Shown here piece by piece: positions 50,780-59,820 of a stretch of DNA of 64,000 bases; positions within the stretch are counted from its first letter, which is position 1, and every line of letters begins with the position of its first letter. Source of the DNA: Ferrimonas senticii DSM 18821 (GTDB taxonomy: Bacteria; Pseudomonadota; Gammaproteobacteria; Enterobacterales; Shewanellaceae); the NCBI RefSeq assembly GCF_000422665.1, contig NZ_AUGM01000019.1, positions 19,145 through 83,144 of the forward strand. Direction: 5' to 3'. The position numbers were made by a program, and so were the translations under genes. Below the pieces are notes generated by a model, which saw only the letters and a list, made by a program, of their open reading frames with translations, was not told where the DNA came from and made no database searches.

Positions 50780-52177
50780 ATGGCAAGCTTGTCCCCCTCA
50801 TTAAAACGTCTTGGTCGCCAGCTAGAACAGTTGGCGTACCGCGGCCTTGATCAACATCTGCGGGTTGGCGTAACCGGATTATCTCGCGCCGGTAAAACCG
50901 CCTTGATCACCTCAATCATCCACCAATTGACCCACGCTAATCAGTCCGGTGGCAGTCGTCATCTGCCGATGTGGCAGGTGTTAAACGAGGGGCGGCTATT
51001 GGGCGTGCAGCGGCAATTGCAGCCGGACTTAACCATCTTGCCGTTCGATTACGATGGCGCAATGGCGGCCCTGACCGAAACCCCGCCACGCTGGCCAGAA
51101 TCGACCAAGGGACTGGCGGAAATTCGTTTGGCTATTCGCTTTCGCTCGGCTCATGGGGTTAAACGGCAGTTAGCATCGCACTTCACCCTGTATCTGGATC
51201 TGATTGATTATCCGGGGGAGTGGCTGCTGGACTTGCCGATGCTAGCGCAGGATTACCACAGTTGGTGCCAACAGCAGTGGCAGTGGCTGGCGGAGCCGAG
51301 CTGGGGCGCGGCCAGTGCCGACTGGCGCAGTGCTGCGCAGCAGGGGACGGCGACGGAAGCGTCCGTTAACGACTTAGCCAGCCAGTACGCGCAATTGCTG
51401 CAAGTGCTGCGCTATCGACATGGGGCCACCTACTTGCAGCCGGGACGGGCGCTGCTACCGGGAGAGCTGGCGGGCACCCCAATTTTGGCGTTCTATCCAC
51501 AGCCGCCATCGCAATACGACAGCGAATCGTCGTTGTCGCAATTGCTAGAGCAGCGCTTTGAAGCTTACAAAAGCCAAGTGGTGAAGCCGTTTTACAAAGA
51601 CCATTTTGCCAAGTTCGACCGGCAGATCGTGTTGATCGATGCGCTGTCGGCACTGAATCAAGGTCGTGCTCAAATTGAACAGATGAGCAAGGCGTTGCAG
51701 GCGGTGCTCAATAGTTTTCACTATGGCCCAGGATCGCTGCTGCGGCGGCTGTTCTCGCCACAGATCGATAAGCTGCTGTTTGTTGCCGGTAAAGCCGATC
51801 ACATCAGCGTTGATCAACATGCCAATCTGTTGGCGCTTACTGACAAATTGATGGGCGCCAGCGGCAGTAAGGTTCGCTTCAGTGGCGCGCAATCAGAAAG
51901 CATGGTGATCAGTGCCATTCGTGCCAGCGAAGCGGGGCAGATCGACGACGGCAGCGGCCCACAAGCGGTGATCCGCGGCTTTGATGTTAATCAGCAACCG
52001 CTGCTGCGTTTTCCTGGTGAAGTGCCGCGGCAACTGCCAAGCCCAAGCTTTTGGCAACAGCAGGGTTTTGCGTTTACGCCGCTTGCGCCACCGCGTGGGC
52101 TGACGTTGGATGGACCACTGCCACACATGCGGATGGATCATTTGCTGGAGTGGATGCTGGGAGACAAATTGCAATGA
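50780..52177 (+). CDS. ycjX: YcjX, P-loop NTPase linked to the psp system
   Basis: A 465-residue protein of the YcjX family (E. coli 465), with the P-loop GLSRAGKTALITSI near residue 35, YLDLIDYPGEWLLDLPML (Walker B-like) and KLLFVAGKADHISVDQHANL. The family is a Ras-like GTPase/ATPase that belongs to the Psp regulon in enterics; the exact task is unknown. It overlaps ycjF by 3 bases. In this genome a MITE lies between it and pspC. Confidence 0.95.
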   Translation: MASLSPSLKRLGRQLEQLAYRGLDQHLRVGVTGLSRAGKTALITSIIHQLTHANQSGGSRHLPMWQVLNEGRLLGVQRQLQPDLTILPFDYDGAMAALTETPPRWPESTKGLAEIRLAIRFRSAHGVKRQLASHFTLYLDLIDYPGEWLLDLPMLAQDYHSWCQQQWQWLAEPSWGAASADWRSAAQQGTATEASVNDLASQYAQLLQVLRYRHGATYLQPGRALLPGELAGTPILAFYPQPPSQYDSESSLSQLLEQRFEAYKSQVVKPFYKDHFAKFDRQIVLIDALSALNQGRAQIEQMSKALQAVLNSFHYGPGSLLRRLFSPQIDKLLFVAGKADHISVDQHANLLALTDKLMGASGSKVRFSGAQSESMVISAIRASEAGQIDDGSGPQAVIRGFDVNQQPLLRFPGEVPRQLPSPSFWQQQGFAFTPLAPPRGLTLDGPLPHMRMDHLLEWMLGDKLQ

Positions 52178-53262
52178 GCAGGGCACAAGACCATGGCCAG
52201 CTAAAGGCGGCCAAAAGCTTCGAGAGTCACGACTTTGTTGATGACAATCCGCCCCAGTTAGCGGCAGCGCAGGATCATATCGAAGCCGATTGGCAACAAG
52301 TGGATCAGCTGGAGCCTCTGGCACCTGCAACCAAGCGCGGTTCAAGGTTAGCAAAACTGGTGTTGCTGGCGTTGTTGGTGCTGATTGGTGCCGAAGCGGG
52401 CTACAGCGTATGGCAAGCGTGGTTGCGCGGGCCGTTGTGGTTTGGCTTGTACGCGGCGGTGATTGGTGGCGCGTTGGTCGTGATTGGTCGATTGGGCTGG
52501 CGTGAGCTATCGCGGCTGCGGATGCTGAAACGCAATCAACGCCAGCGCCAGACTGGGATCCGCTTATTGGACTCAACTCAAGCTGGGGAAGCGGACAAGT
52601 TGCTTGAGGAGCTAAGCGTCCAGTTGCCTGTGCAGTTTAATCCCGCGCTAGAGGAGTGGCAGCATGCCAAGCAAGCGCATCACAACGATGCTGAGCAGCT
52701 GCAACTGTATGAAGCCAAGGTGCTGCGCCAGCAAGATATCGAAGCGCAGCGCTGCATCTATCGATACGCCGCCCAGGCCAGTTTGCTGTTGGCCGCCAGC
52801 CCGATGGCCAGTTTAGATATGGCGCTGATGCTGTGGCGCAATCAATCGATGTTGGATGAAGTGGCCCGCATTTATGGGGTAGAGCCGGGTTATTGGAGCC
52901 GAGTTCGGCTGATCAAGCAGATTGTCCGCAATTTGCTGTTCGCCGGCGGTTCGCAGGTGGCGTTGGATCTTGGCACCCAGATGCTGTCGGCTGAACTGAC
53001 CGGCAAGCTATCAGCACGGGTCGCACAAGGGTTGGGGGCTGGATTGTTAACCGCGCGGCTAGGTTACGCCGCTTGCGCCGAATGTCGGCCACTGCCCTAC
53101 GCTGTGCAGATGCGTCCGAGTTTGCTATCAGTGCAGGGTAAGCTTCTGGCTGAATTGAAGAATGTTAGTGTCGATGCGCTTAATCTGGCGCGTTCAAAGG
53201 CAGCTACCGCTCCGCCACGTAACGAACAATTTACGAACAGCAACCGCTACGATCGAAGCTGA
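52174..53262 (+). CDS. ycjF: YcjF family membrane protein (DUF697)
   Basis: A 362-residue inner-membrane protein with two close spans (LAKLVLLALLVLIGAEAGYSVW and LWFGLYAAVIGGALVVIGRLGW) and a cytoplasmic C-terminal DUF697 domain (LLAASPMASLDMALMLWRNQSMLDEVARIYG). The start ATG 52174 overlaps the ycjX stop, as in E. coli. The pair is stress-linked and of unknown biochemical function. It is the last gene before the aromatic amino-acid cluster. Confidence 0.93.
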   Translation: MSRAQDHGQLKAAKSFESHDFVDDNPPQLAAAQDHIEADWQQVDQLEPLAPATKRGSRLAKLVLLALLVLIGAEAGYSVWQAWLRGPLWFGLYAAVIGGALVVIGRLGWRELSRLRMLKRNQRQRQTGIRLLDSTQAGEADKLLEELSVQLPVQFNPALEEWQHAKQAHHNDAEQLQLYEAKVLRQQDIEAQRCIYRYAAQASLLLAASPMASLDMALMLWRNQSMLDEVARIYGVEPGYWSRVRLIKQIVRNLLFAGGSQVALDLGTQMLSAELTGKLSARVAQGLGAGLLTARLGYAACAECRPLPYAVQMRPSLLSVQGKLLAELKNVSVDALNLARSKAATAPPRNEQFTNSNRYDRS

Positions 53263-53304
53263 ATACTTTCCCCTAATCGGGGTTGGCATAAGGTAGAACT
53301 TTGC

Positions 53305-53342
53305 TGCACCGTCGACGTAAAAACTAAAATTATGACGGTGCA
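53305..53342 (+). promoter_or_regulatory. Inverted repeat before the methionine gamma-lyase gene
   Basis: TGCACCGTC (53305-53313) and GACGGTGCA (53334-53342), a 9-bp perfect inverted repeat with a 20-base AT-rich centre, ending just before the ribosome site. It could be an operator or a leader hairpin. It does not match a TyrR box. Confidence 0.45.
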
Positions 53343-53359
53343 TTCAAGGGAGAAGCTTT

Positions 53360-54577
53360 ATGGATTCAACCACGCATCCGCCAATGATGCACCCAGAGAC
53401 CTGCGTCATTCACGGCGGCCACCAGCGCGATCCCAGTGGCGCACTGGTGACGCCACTGCTGCAAAGCGCCACCTTTGCCTTTGCCGATTGTCGCACCGGT
53501 GGCGCCCGCTTTGCCGGCGAACAAACCGGGCCGATCTACACCCGCTTAGGTAACCCCACTACCGATGAACTAGAGCGGCGCTTGGCGCTGTTGGAAGGCG
53601 CCGACGATGCGGTGGCTTTTGCTAGCGGCATGGGGGCGGTTTCAGCGGTGCTCTTGGGGCTACTAAGTCAGGGCGATCATCTGATTGTGGCCAACGGCCT
53701 GTATGGCTGCAGCCATGCGTTGGCGGTTGAGCAATTACCGCGGTTTGGTATCGAAGTAACCGAGGTCGATTTTGCCGATTTGGCCAGCGTCCAGCAGGCG
53801 ATCCTACCCAATACTAAGATGTTGTTGCTGGAAACCCCAGTTAATCCCCACCTACAGGCGTACGATCTGGACGGGGTGATGGCGCTCACTACGCCGCCCG
53901 GTTGTTTGACCGTGGTGGATAACACCTTTATGACGCCACTGCTGCAAAAGCCGCTTAGTCACGGTGCCGATCTGGTGCTGCACAGCGCCACTAAGTACCT
54001 CAATGGCCATGGCGACGTGGTGGCGGGGATCGTTTGTGGACGCCGCGAATTGACCGAGGTGATCCGTGGTGTCGGTCGCAAAGATTTCGGGGCAGTGCTA
54101 TCGCCCCATGACGCTTGGCTAATCCTGCGGGGCTTGAAAACCTTGGCACTGCGGGTGGATAGGCACTGTCAAAATGCCCTTAAGGTGGCGCAGTACCTTG
54201 AGCAACATGCGGCGATCGCCAAGGTCTACTACCCTGGCCTGCAATCCCACATGGGCTATAAGCTGTTGGGCAATCAGATGCGCGCTGGCGGTGGGGTGCT
54301 CGCCATCGAGTTGCACGGCGACTACGACGATGCGCTGCGTTTTGTCGACTCGCTGAAGCTGTTCACCATCGCTGTCAGCTTGGGCGATCCAGAGTCGTTG
54401 GTGCAGCATCCGGCGTCAATGACTCACGCTTGTTACGACCCCGAGGTTCGCCGCGCTGCTGGGATCAGCGATAATTTAGTGCGCTTGGCGATCGGCCTTG
54501 AACACGGCGACGATCTGTTGAGCGATCTTGAACAAGCGTTGGTGGCGACCTTTGCCGATAAGGAGCTTGAGCGATGA
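53360..54577 (+). CDS. Methionine gamma-lyase-type PLP enzyme
   Basis: A 405-residue enzyme of the Cys/Met metabolism PLP family. The PLP-lysine lies in LHSATKYLNGHGDVVAGIV. The Cys in ANGLYGCSHAL occupies the position of the special Cys116 of methionine gamma-lyase, which favours that activity (methionine to methanethiol, 2-oxobutyrate and ammonia) over cystathionine lyase. GLEHGDDLLSDL near the end is also typical. It overlaps phhA by 4 bases, so sulfur amino-acid and phenylalanine breakdown would be expressed together. Confidence 0.85.
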   Translation: MDSTTHPPMMHPETCVIHGGHQRDPSGALVTPLLQSATFAFADCRTGGARFAGEQTGPIYTRLGNPTTDELERRLALLEGADDAVAFASGMGAVSAVLLGLLSQGDHLIVANGLYGCSHALAVEQLPRFGIEVTEVDFADLASVQQAILPNTKMLLLETPVNPHLQAYDLDGVMALTTPPGCLTVVDNTFMTPLLQKPLSHGADLVLHSATKYLNGHGDVVAGIVCGRRELTEVIRGVGRKDFGAVLSPHDAWLILRGLKTLALRVDRHCQNALKVAQYLEQHAAIAKVYYPGLQSHMGYKLLGNQMRAGGGVLAIELHGDYDDALRFVDSLKLFTIAVSLGDPESLVQHPASMTHACYDPEVRRAAGISDNLVRLAIGLEHGDDLLSDLEQALVATFADKELER

Positions 54578-55362
54578 AACAAACGCAATATCAGGCGCGT
54601 GTGCCAGGGGCTGACGGCATCATCCACTATCCCGCTGAAGAGCATCAGATCTGGGCCGAATTGTATGCGCGGCAGATGCAGGTGATTGCTGGGCGCGCTT
54701 GTGATGAATACCACCAAGGGTTGCAAACCTTAGGCTTGCCAAGCGATCGCATTCCACAACTGGCCGAGGTCGACAAGGTGTTGTTAGCGACCACCGGTTG
54801 GCAGACCGCCGCAGTACCGGCGCTGATCTCTTTTGAACGGTTCTTTGAACTGCTGGCCAATAAGCAGTTCCCAGTAGCCACCTTTATTCGCAGCCGGGAA
54901 GAGTTTGATTATCTGCAAGAGCCGGACATTTTCCATGAACTGTTTGGTCACTGCCCGTTGCTGACCAATCCGGCTTTTGCCCACTTCACCCATACCTACG
55001 GCAAACTTGGGTTAGCGGCGACGCCCAAACAGCGGGTTTACTTGGCGCGGTTGTACTGGTTTACCGTGGAATTTGGCTTGGTACAGACCGACAACGGCCT
55101 GCGGATCTACGGTGGCGGCATTCTATCCAGCCCCGGTGAGACCTTGTATGCGCTATCTGGCGAGCCCAAGCTGCAGCCGATGCAAGTGCTGGATGCGATG
55201 CGTACCCCATATCGGATCGACATTATGCAGCCAATCTATTACGCCTTAAATGGCATCGACCAACTGTATGAGCTGGCCGAACAAGACTTAATGGCTCTGG
55301 TTGAACAGGCACAAAGCCTTGGTTTGTTCGAACCACTGTTTGCGCCGAAACAAGCCAGCTAA
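54574..55362 (+). CDS. phhA: Phenylalanine 4-monooxygenase
   Basis: A 262-residue bacterial phenylalanine hydroxylase that converts phenylalanine to tyrosine with tetrahydropterin and O2. The iron ligands lie in [14 protein letters not shown] (two His) and in [10 protein letters not shown] (Glu). The start [20 protein letters not shown] is typical. It overlaps the gamma-lyase gene (ATGA) and is followed 35 bases later by phhB, the recycling enzyme. Confidence 0.95.
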   Translation: MKQTQYQARVPGADGIIHYPAEEHQIWAELYARQMQVIAGRACDEYHQGLQTLGLPSDRIPQLAEVDKVLLATTGWQTAAVPALISFERFFELLANKQFPVATFIRSREEFDYLQEPDIFHELFGHCPLLTNPAFAHFTHTYGKLGLAATPKQRVYLARLYWFTVEFGLVQTDNGLRIYGGGILSSPGETLYALSGEPKLQPMQVLDAMRTPYRIDIMQPIYYALNGIDQLYELAEQDLMALVEQAQSLGLFEPLFAPKQAS

Positions 55363-55397
55363 CGAACACCGAAATAGCAATAACACAGGGAATTATT

Positions 55398-55736
55398 ATG
55401 AGTGAATTAAGTGAACTGAAGTGTGAAGCTTGCCAAGCGGGGGCACCACAAGTGACCGAGCAAGAGTTGGCGCAATTGATGGCGCAACTGCCGGATTGGA
55501 GCGTGCCGGTACGTGAAGGGGTGATGCAGCTAGAGCGAGTCTACAAATTTAAGAATTTTAAACTGGCGTGGGCGTTTTCTAACAAGGTAGCCGAGTTGGC
55601 AGAAGCCGAGTTTCACCATCCCGGCATTTTGCTGGAGTGGGGCAAAGTCACCGTCACCTGGTGGACCCATGCGATCGCGGGGCTTCATAAAAACGACTTC
55701 ATTATGGCCGCCAAAACCGACCAACTGCTCGATTGA
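55398..55736 (+). CDS. phhB: Pterin-4a-carbinolamine dehydratase
   Basis: A 112-residue protein that regenerates the pterin cofactor for PhhA. The signature [20 protein letters not shown] and WTHAIAGL is complete. The N-terminus has a short Cys-x-x-Cys (CEAC). It follows phhA in the same unit, which ends at the terminator at 55845-55868. Confidence 0.94.
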   Translation: MSELSELKCEACQAGAPQVTEQELAQLMAQLPDWSVPVREGVMQLERVYKFKNFKLAWAFSNKVAELAEAEFHHPGILLEWGKVTVTWWTHAIAGLHKNDFIMAAKTDQLLD

Positions 55737-55844
55737 TTAGCGCAATCGACTAGAGCGAACGCACCAGCGTATCGACTGGCAAATGCCGATAGCAGCTAGG
55801 CTTGCTCGCCCGTAGCGGACGTTAATGACAAATTTATTGATCTG

Positions 55845-55868
55845 GCCGACAGTTTTGTCGGCTTTTTT
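55845..55868 (+). terminator. Terminator of the phh operon
   Basis: GCCGACA (55845-55851), loop GTTT, TGTCGGC (55856-55862) and six T. Confidence 0.9.
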
Positions 55869-55887
55869 GATCGGCATAACGTTGGCT

Positions 55888-55905
55888 TGTATCGCAATTT
55901 TTACA
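55888..55905 (+). promoter_or_regulatory. TyrR box upstream of tyrR
   Basis: TGTATCGCAATTTTTACA fits the TyrR box TGTAAA-N6-TTTACA at 10 of 12 defined positions, with the invariant G and C in place. It is 108 bases before tyrR, which suggests autoregulation. Confidence 0.6.
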
Positions 55906-56012
55906 GTATCATCCGAGTCAGGAGCAGCCAGCGAGTAGTTAATGACAGTGAAACTGCTTAGGGAACCGCTGCTGATTTCTGTCTAAAAACTATTACAACA
56001 AAGGAACTGCTG

Positions 56013-57563
56013 ATGAGGCTACGAGTCAGTTGCCACGACCGAGTTGGTCTGGCAAGGGAAATCCTAGAAGTACTGGAACAGTTCGATATCAATATCAACG
56101 CCATTGATGCCGCGGATGAGGGCTTTGTGTATCTGCAGATCCCGGCGCCATCGTTTGAGCAACTGCAGCAGCTGATGCCGATGCTGCGCAAGATCCCCAA
56201 TGTCACCGACGTCCGCACCGTGCCCTATATGCCTTCCGAACGAGAGCATTACGCCATGGAGGTGCTGCTAAAAACGCTGCCCGATCCCATCCTGTCGGTC
56301 GACATTAAAGGCAATTTGGCCACCGCTAACGTGTCGGCGCTGTCGCTGTTGGGCTGTCAATTGGATGAACTGCTGGACCAACCGGCGGCCAACTACATTC
56401 AAGGTTTTAACTTCGGCCGCTGGTTGTCGGCGCAGGAAGTGCTGCCGCAAGCCACCAAAGTGACCGTTAATGGCAGCCGCTATTTAGCGGAGATGCTGCC
56501 GATTGATCTGCCCGATGAAGAGGGTAAAAGTATTCTCGCCGGTGCTATCGTTCAGTTGAAGTCGCCGGCCCGAGTCGGCAAACAGTTTAATGCCCTGCGT
56601 AAGCAAAGCAGCGGTTTTGACACCATGATCGCCGATAGCGATAAGATGAAACGACTGCTGGATGAAGCGGCGCGGATGGCGCAATTGGATGCGCCACTGC
56701 TGATTTTGGGGGAAACCGGTACCGGTAAAGAGCAGCTTGCTCGCGGTTGTCACCAAGCCAGTTTGCGCCACGACAAAGGCTTTGTGGTGATCAACTGTGC
56801 CTCGCTGCCGGATGATGTCGCCGAAACCGAACTGTTTGGTCATGCCAACGGCCCCGATGACATCACCAAGCGCGGAGTGATAGAGCAGGCCAACGGTGGC
56901 ACCGTATTCTTAGATGAAGTGGCCGACATGAGTCCGATGCTGCAGGTCAAACTGTTGCGTTTGATTCAAGATGGCTTCTTCCGCCGAGTTGGTGACGATG
57001 CCGAAATCAAAGTAGATATTCGCATCATCTGTGCCAGCCAAAAAGATCTGTCGGAGCTGTGTCAAAAGGGCGAGTTCCGCGAAGATCTCTACTACCGCAT
57101 CAACGTCTTGAATCTGCGCTTGCCGCCACTGCGGGAACGCAAAGCGGACATTCCGGCGTTGGCGGAACTGTTCTTAGAGCATTACAGCCAGCAGTTGCAA
57201 AGCCCGCTGCGGCAATTGTCGGCCGAGTGTCGCGATTACATTCGTAACTACGCGTGGCCCGGCAACGTACGGCAATTGAAGAATGCCATTTTCCGCGCGG
57301 TGTCGATGGCAGAACAGCACGGTGAACTCACTCCAGAACAACTGCGCTTGCCATCCTGGTCGGAAGGTTTTGGCTACTTTGATGAAGAGTTTGAAGGCAG
57401 CCTCGACCAAGCGGTTAAGCAATTTGAGGCCAGCTTGTTGCGTCGGCTCTATCCGGCTTATCCGTCGACTCGACAGTTGGCGCGTAAATTGGGGGTATCC
57501 CATACCGCCATCGCCAACAAATTGCGGGAATATGGGATTGGCAAACAGCGTCAAGCCAGCTAA
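56013..57563 (+). CDS. tyrR: Aromatic amino-acid regulator TyrR
   Basis: A 516-residue regulator (E. coli TyrR 513) with the order ACT domain (MRLRVSCHDRVGLAREILEVL...), PAS domain (about residues 80-190), AAA+ domain with Walker A GETGTGKEQLARG and Walker B TVFLDEVADM, and a Fis-like helix-turn-helix (TRQLARKLGVSHTAIANKLREYG). The GAFTGA loop is missing, as expected for TyrR, which works with sigma70. It binds aromatic amino acids. A TyrR box precedes it, and a second candidate box precedes hpd downstream. Confidence 0.95.
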   Translation: MRLRVSCHDRVGLAREILEVLEQFDININAIDAADEGFVYLQIPAPSFEQLQQLMPMLRKIPNVTDVRTVPYMPSEREHYAMEVLLKTLPDPILSVDIKGNLATANVSALSLLGCQLDELLDQPAANYIQGFNFGRWLSAQEVLPQATKVTVNGSRYLAEMLPIDLPDEEGKSILAGAIVQLKSPARVGKQFNALRKQSSGFDTMIADSDKMKRLLDEAARMAQLDAPLLILGETGTGKEQLARGCHQASLRHDKGFVVINCASLPDDVAETELFGHANGPDDITKRGVIEQANGGTVFLDEVADMSPMLQVKLLRLIQDGFFRRVGDDAEIKVDIRIICASQKDLSELCQKGEFREDLYYRINVLNLRLPPLRERKADIPALAELFLEHYSQQLQSPLRQLSAECRDYIRNYAWPGNVRQLKNAIFRAVSMAEQHGELTPEQLRLPSWSEGFGYFDEEFEGSLDQAVKQFEASLLRRLYPAYPSTRQLARKLGVSHTAIANKLREYGIGKQRQAS

Positions 57564-57591
57564 CGAATGCGTTAACTAACTTTATGAAATG

Positions 57592-57635
57592 AAAGGGGTT
57601 GTTGCATGCTGTAAAGGGCAGGTGACAACCCCTTT
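57592..57635 (+). terminator. Hairpin after tyrR
   Basis: AAAGGGGTTGT (57592-57602) and ACAACCCCTTT (57625-57635), an 11-bp perfect stem with a 22-base loop, followed by TGTGGTT. Termination would be moderate. The candidate TyrR box of hpd lies in the loop and right arm. Confidence 0.6.
57610..57627 (+). promoter_or_regulatory. Candidate TyrR box upstream of hpd
   Basis: TGTAAAGGGCAGGTGACA has a perfect left half and 4 of 6 in the right half of TGTAAA-N6-TTTACA, keeping the invariant G and C. It is 129 bases before the hpd start. Confidence 0.45.
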
Positions 57636-57755
57636 GTGGTTCAACCCAAAGGCGATCTGGGTCACGTTATTTATTGTTGTTGAGCAAATGCGGTAAACCT
57701 ACATCCATGCGAGCTACCGGCAACCTGCCGCAGCGCAATGATATGGAGAATCACC

Positions 57756-58823
57756 GTGACCAACCCTGATTGGAACCCACTGGCCACCGATGGCTTTGAG
57801 TTTGTGGAATACACCGCTCCCGATGCGGCGGGTATCGACGCCCTGAAACAGTTGTTTTCCTCATTGGGCTTTGCCGAAGTCGCCAAGCACCGCTCTAAGC
57901 AAGCGTGGCTTTATCGCCAAGGCGACATCAACTTTATCGTTAATGCCGAGCCATCCTCGCAAGCGGCGCAGTTTGCCAAGCTACACGGACCAAGTGTCTG
58001 CGGTATGGCGTGGCGAGTTAAAGACTCAGCCAAAGCGATGGCGCATGCGTTAGCCAATGGCGCCACTGAATTTGTTGGCAACATCGGGCCGATGGAGCTC
58101 AACATTCCTGCGGTTCACGGTATTGGCGATTCGACCTTGTACTTTGTGGACCGCTATGGCGACAACAGCATCTATGACGTCGATTTTGGCTTCTACCCAG
58201 ACTATCGCGAGCGCTTGGCCGCTAAAGACACCGGCCTGTATGAGATCGATCATCTGACCCACAACGTCTTCCAAGGCAACATGAATAAGTGGGCCGGTTT
58301 TTACGAGCGCATCGGCAATTTCCGTGAAATTCGCTATTTCGATATCGAAGGCAAACTGACTGGCCTCGTGAGCCGAGCGATGACCGGACCGTGCGGCAAA
58401 ATCCGCATTCCAATCAATGAGTCATCGGACGATAAAAGTCAGATCGAAGAGTATCTGCGCGAATACCAAGGCGAGGGCATTCAGCACATCGCCATGACCA
58501 CCGATGATATCTATCAAACGGTGCGCACCTTGCGCGCTGGCGGCATGGAATTTATGCCAACCCCAGATACCTATTACGGCAAAGTCGATGAACGTGTGCC
58601 CGGTCATGGCGAAGATCTGACCGAGATGCAACAGCTGAAAATCTTGGTCGATGGCGCTCCAACCAAAGACGGCATCTTGCTGCAGATCTTCACCCAAACC
58701 GTGATTGGCCCTGTGTTCTTCGAGATCATTCAGCGCAAAGGCAATCAAGGCTTTGGTGAGGGTAACTTCAAAGCGTTGTTTGAATCGATTGAAGAAGACC
58801 AAATTCGTCGTGGCGTGATTTAA
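57756..58823 (+). CDS. hpd: 4-hydroxyphenylpyruvate dioxygenase
   Basis: A 355-residue non-heme iron enzyme converting 4-hydroxyphenylpyruvate to homogentisate. Iron and substrate residues are in YEIDHLTHNVFQGNM, GIQHIAMTTDDIY and GPVFFEIIQRKGNQGFGEGNF. The start is taken as GTG 57756, behind GGAGAATCACC; an in-frame ATG six codons upstream overlaps that ribosome site. First of three genes with fah 10 bases and maiA 0 bases further on. Homogentisate dioxygenase is not in the set. Confidence 0.95.
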   Translation: MTNPDWNPLATDGFEFVEYTAPDAAGIDALKQLFSSLGFAEVAKHRSKQAWLYRQGDINFIVNAEPSSQAAQFAKLHGPSVCGMAWRVKDSAKAMAHALANGATEFVGNIGPMELNIPAVHGIGDSTLYFVDRYGDNSIYDVDFGFYPDYRERLAAKDTGLYEIDHLTHNVFQGNMNKWAGFYERIGNFREIRYFDIEGKLTGLVSRAMTGPCGKIRIPINESSDDKSQIEEYLREYQGEGIQHIAMTTDDIYQTVRTLRAGGMEFMPTPDTYYGKVDERVPGHGEDLTEMQQLKILVDGAPTKDGILLQIFTQTVIGPVFFEIIQRKGNQGFGEGNFKALFESIEEDQIRRGVI

Positions 58824-58833
58824 GGGGAAGCAT

Positions 58834-59820
58834 ATGAAACTGGCAACGTTAAATGATGGCAGTCGCGATGGCGCGCTGGTGGTGGTTAGCCGTGACTTAA
58901 GCCAAGCGGTGAGTGCGACCGATATTGCCCCGACTCTGCAAGCGGCGTTAGACGATTGGGCTGTGCTGGCGCCGAAATTGGCGCAGCGCTATCAGCAACT
59001 GAATAGCGGCGAGTTAACCGACGTGATGCCATTTGAGCAGCACGCTTGCGCTTCACCACTGCCACGGGCTTATCACTGGGCCGATGGCAGCGCTTATGTC
59101 AATCACGTGGAATTGGTGCGTAAGGCCCGTGGCGCCGAAATGCCGGCGTCGTTTTGGACCGATCCGCTAATGTACCAAGGGGGGTCCGATACCTTCTTGG
59201 CACCGAAGCAAGATATTGCCATGGCGAATACGGATTGGGGCATCGATTTTGAATCAGAAATTGCGGTGATTACCGACGATGTCGCCATGGGCTGTGAGGT
59301 TGATAATGCCCTCGGCCATATCAAATTGTTGATGTTAGTGAACGATGTATCGCTGCGTAACTTGATCCCAGGGGAGTTGGCCAAAGGCTTTGGTTTCTAT
59401 CAATCCAAGCCATCCAGCGCGTTTTCGCCGGTGGCGGTTACCCCCGATGAATTGGGCCAGTATTGGCGCGATGGCAAGGTGCATCTGCCGCTGTTAACCC
59501 ACCTAAATGGTGAATTGTTTGGTCAGCCCAACGCTGGGATTGATATGACCTTTAACTTCGCCACCTTGGTCGCTCACGCGGCGAAGACTCGACCGTTGAT
59601 TGCGGGAACCATTATCGGCTCTGGCACCGTTTCTAATTACGATCGCAGCGCCGGTTCTTCTTGCTTAGCAGAAAAACGGATGCTGGAGATCATCGCTGAC
59701 GGTAAGCCCAGTACGGCGTTTATGCAGTTTGGAGATACCGTTAAAATTGAGATGGTTGCTGATGAACAGTCTATATTTGGATCTATCGAGCAGACCGTGG
59801 TTGAGTATTCAGGAAGATAG
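58834..59820 (+). CDS. Fumarylacetoacetate hydrolase
   Basis: A 328-residue member of the fumarylacetoacetase family, cleaving fumarylacetoacetate to fumarate and acetoacetate, the last step of tyrosine breakdown. The stretches PASFWTDPLMYQGGSD, DWGIDFESEIAVITDDV, NDVSLRNLIPGELAKGFGF and GSGTVSNYDRSAGSSCLAEKR hold the metal ligands and catalytic residues. It starts 10 bases after hpd and is joined directly to maiA. Confidence 0.93.
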   Translation: MKLATLNDGSRDGALVVVSRDLSQAVSATDIAPTLQAALDDWAVLAPKLAQRYQQLNSGELTDVMPFEQHACASPLPRAYHWADGSAYVNHVELVRKARGAEMPASFWTDPLMYQGGSDTFLAPKQDIAMANTDWGIDFESEIAVITDDVAMGCEVDNALGHIKLLMLVNDVSLRNLIPGELAKGFGFYQSKPSSAFSPVAVTPDELGQYWRDGKVHLPLLTHLNGELFGQPNAGIDMTFNFATLVAHAAKTRPLIAGTIIGSGTVSNYDRSAGSSCLAEKRMLEIIADGKPSTAFMQFGDTVKIEMVADEQSIFGSIEQTVVEYSGR

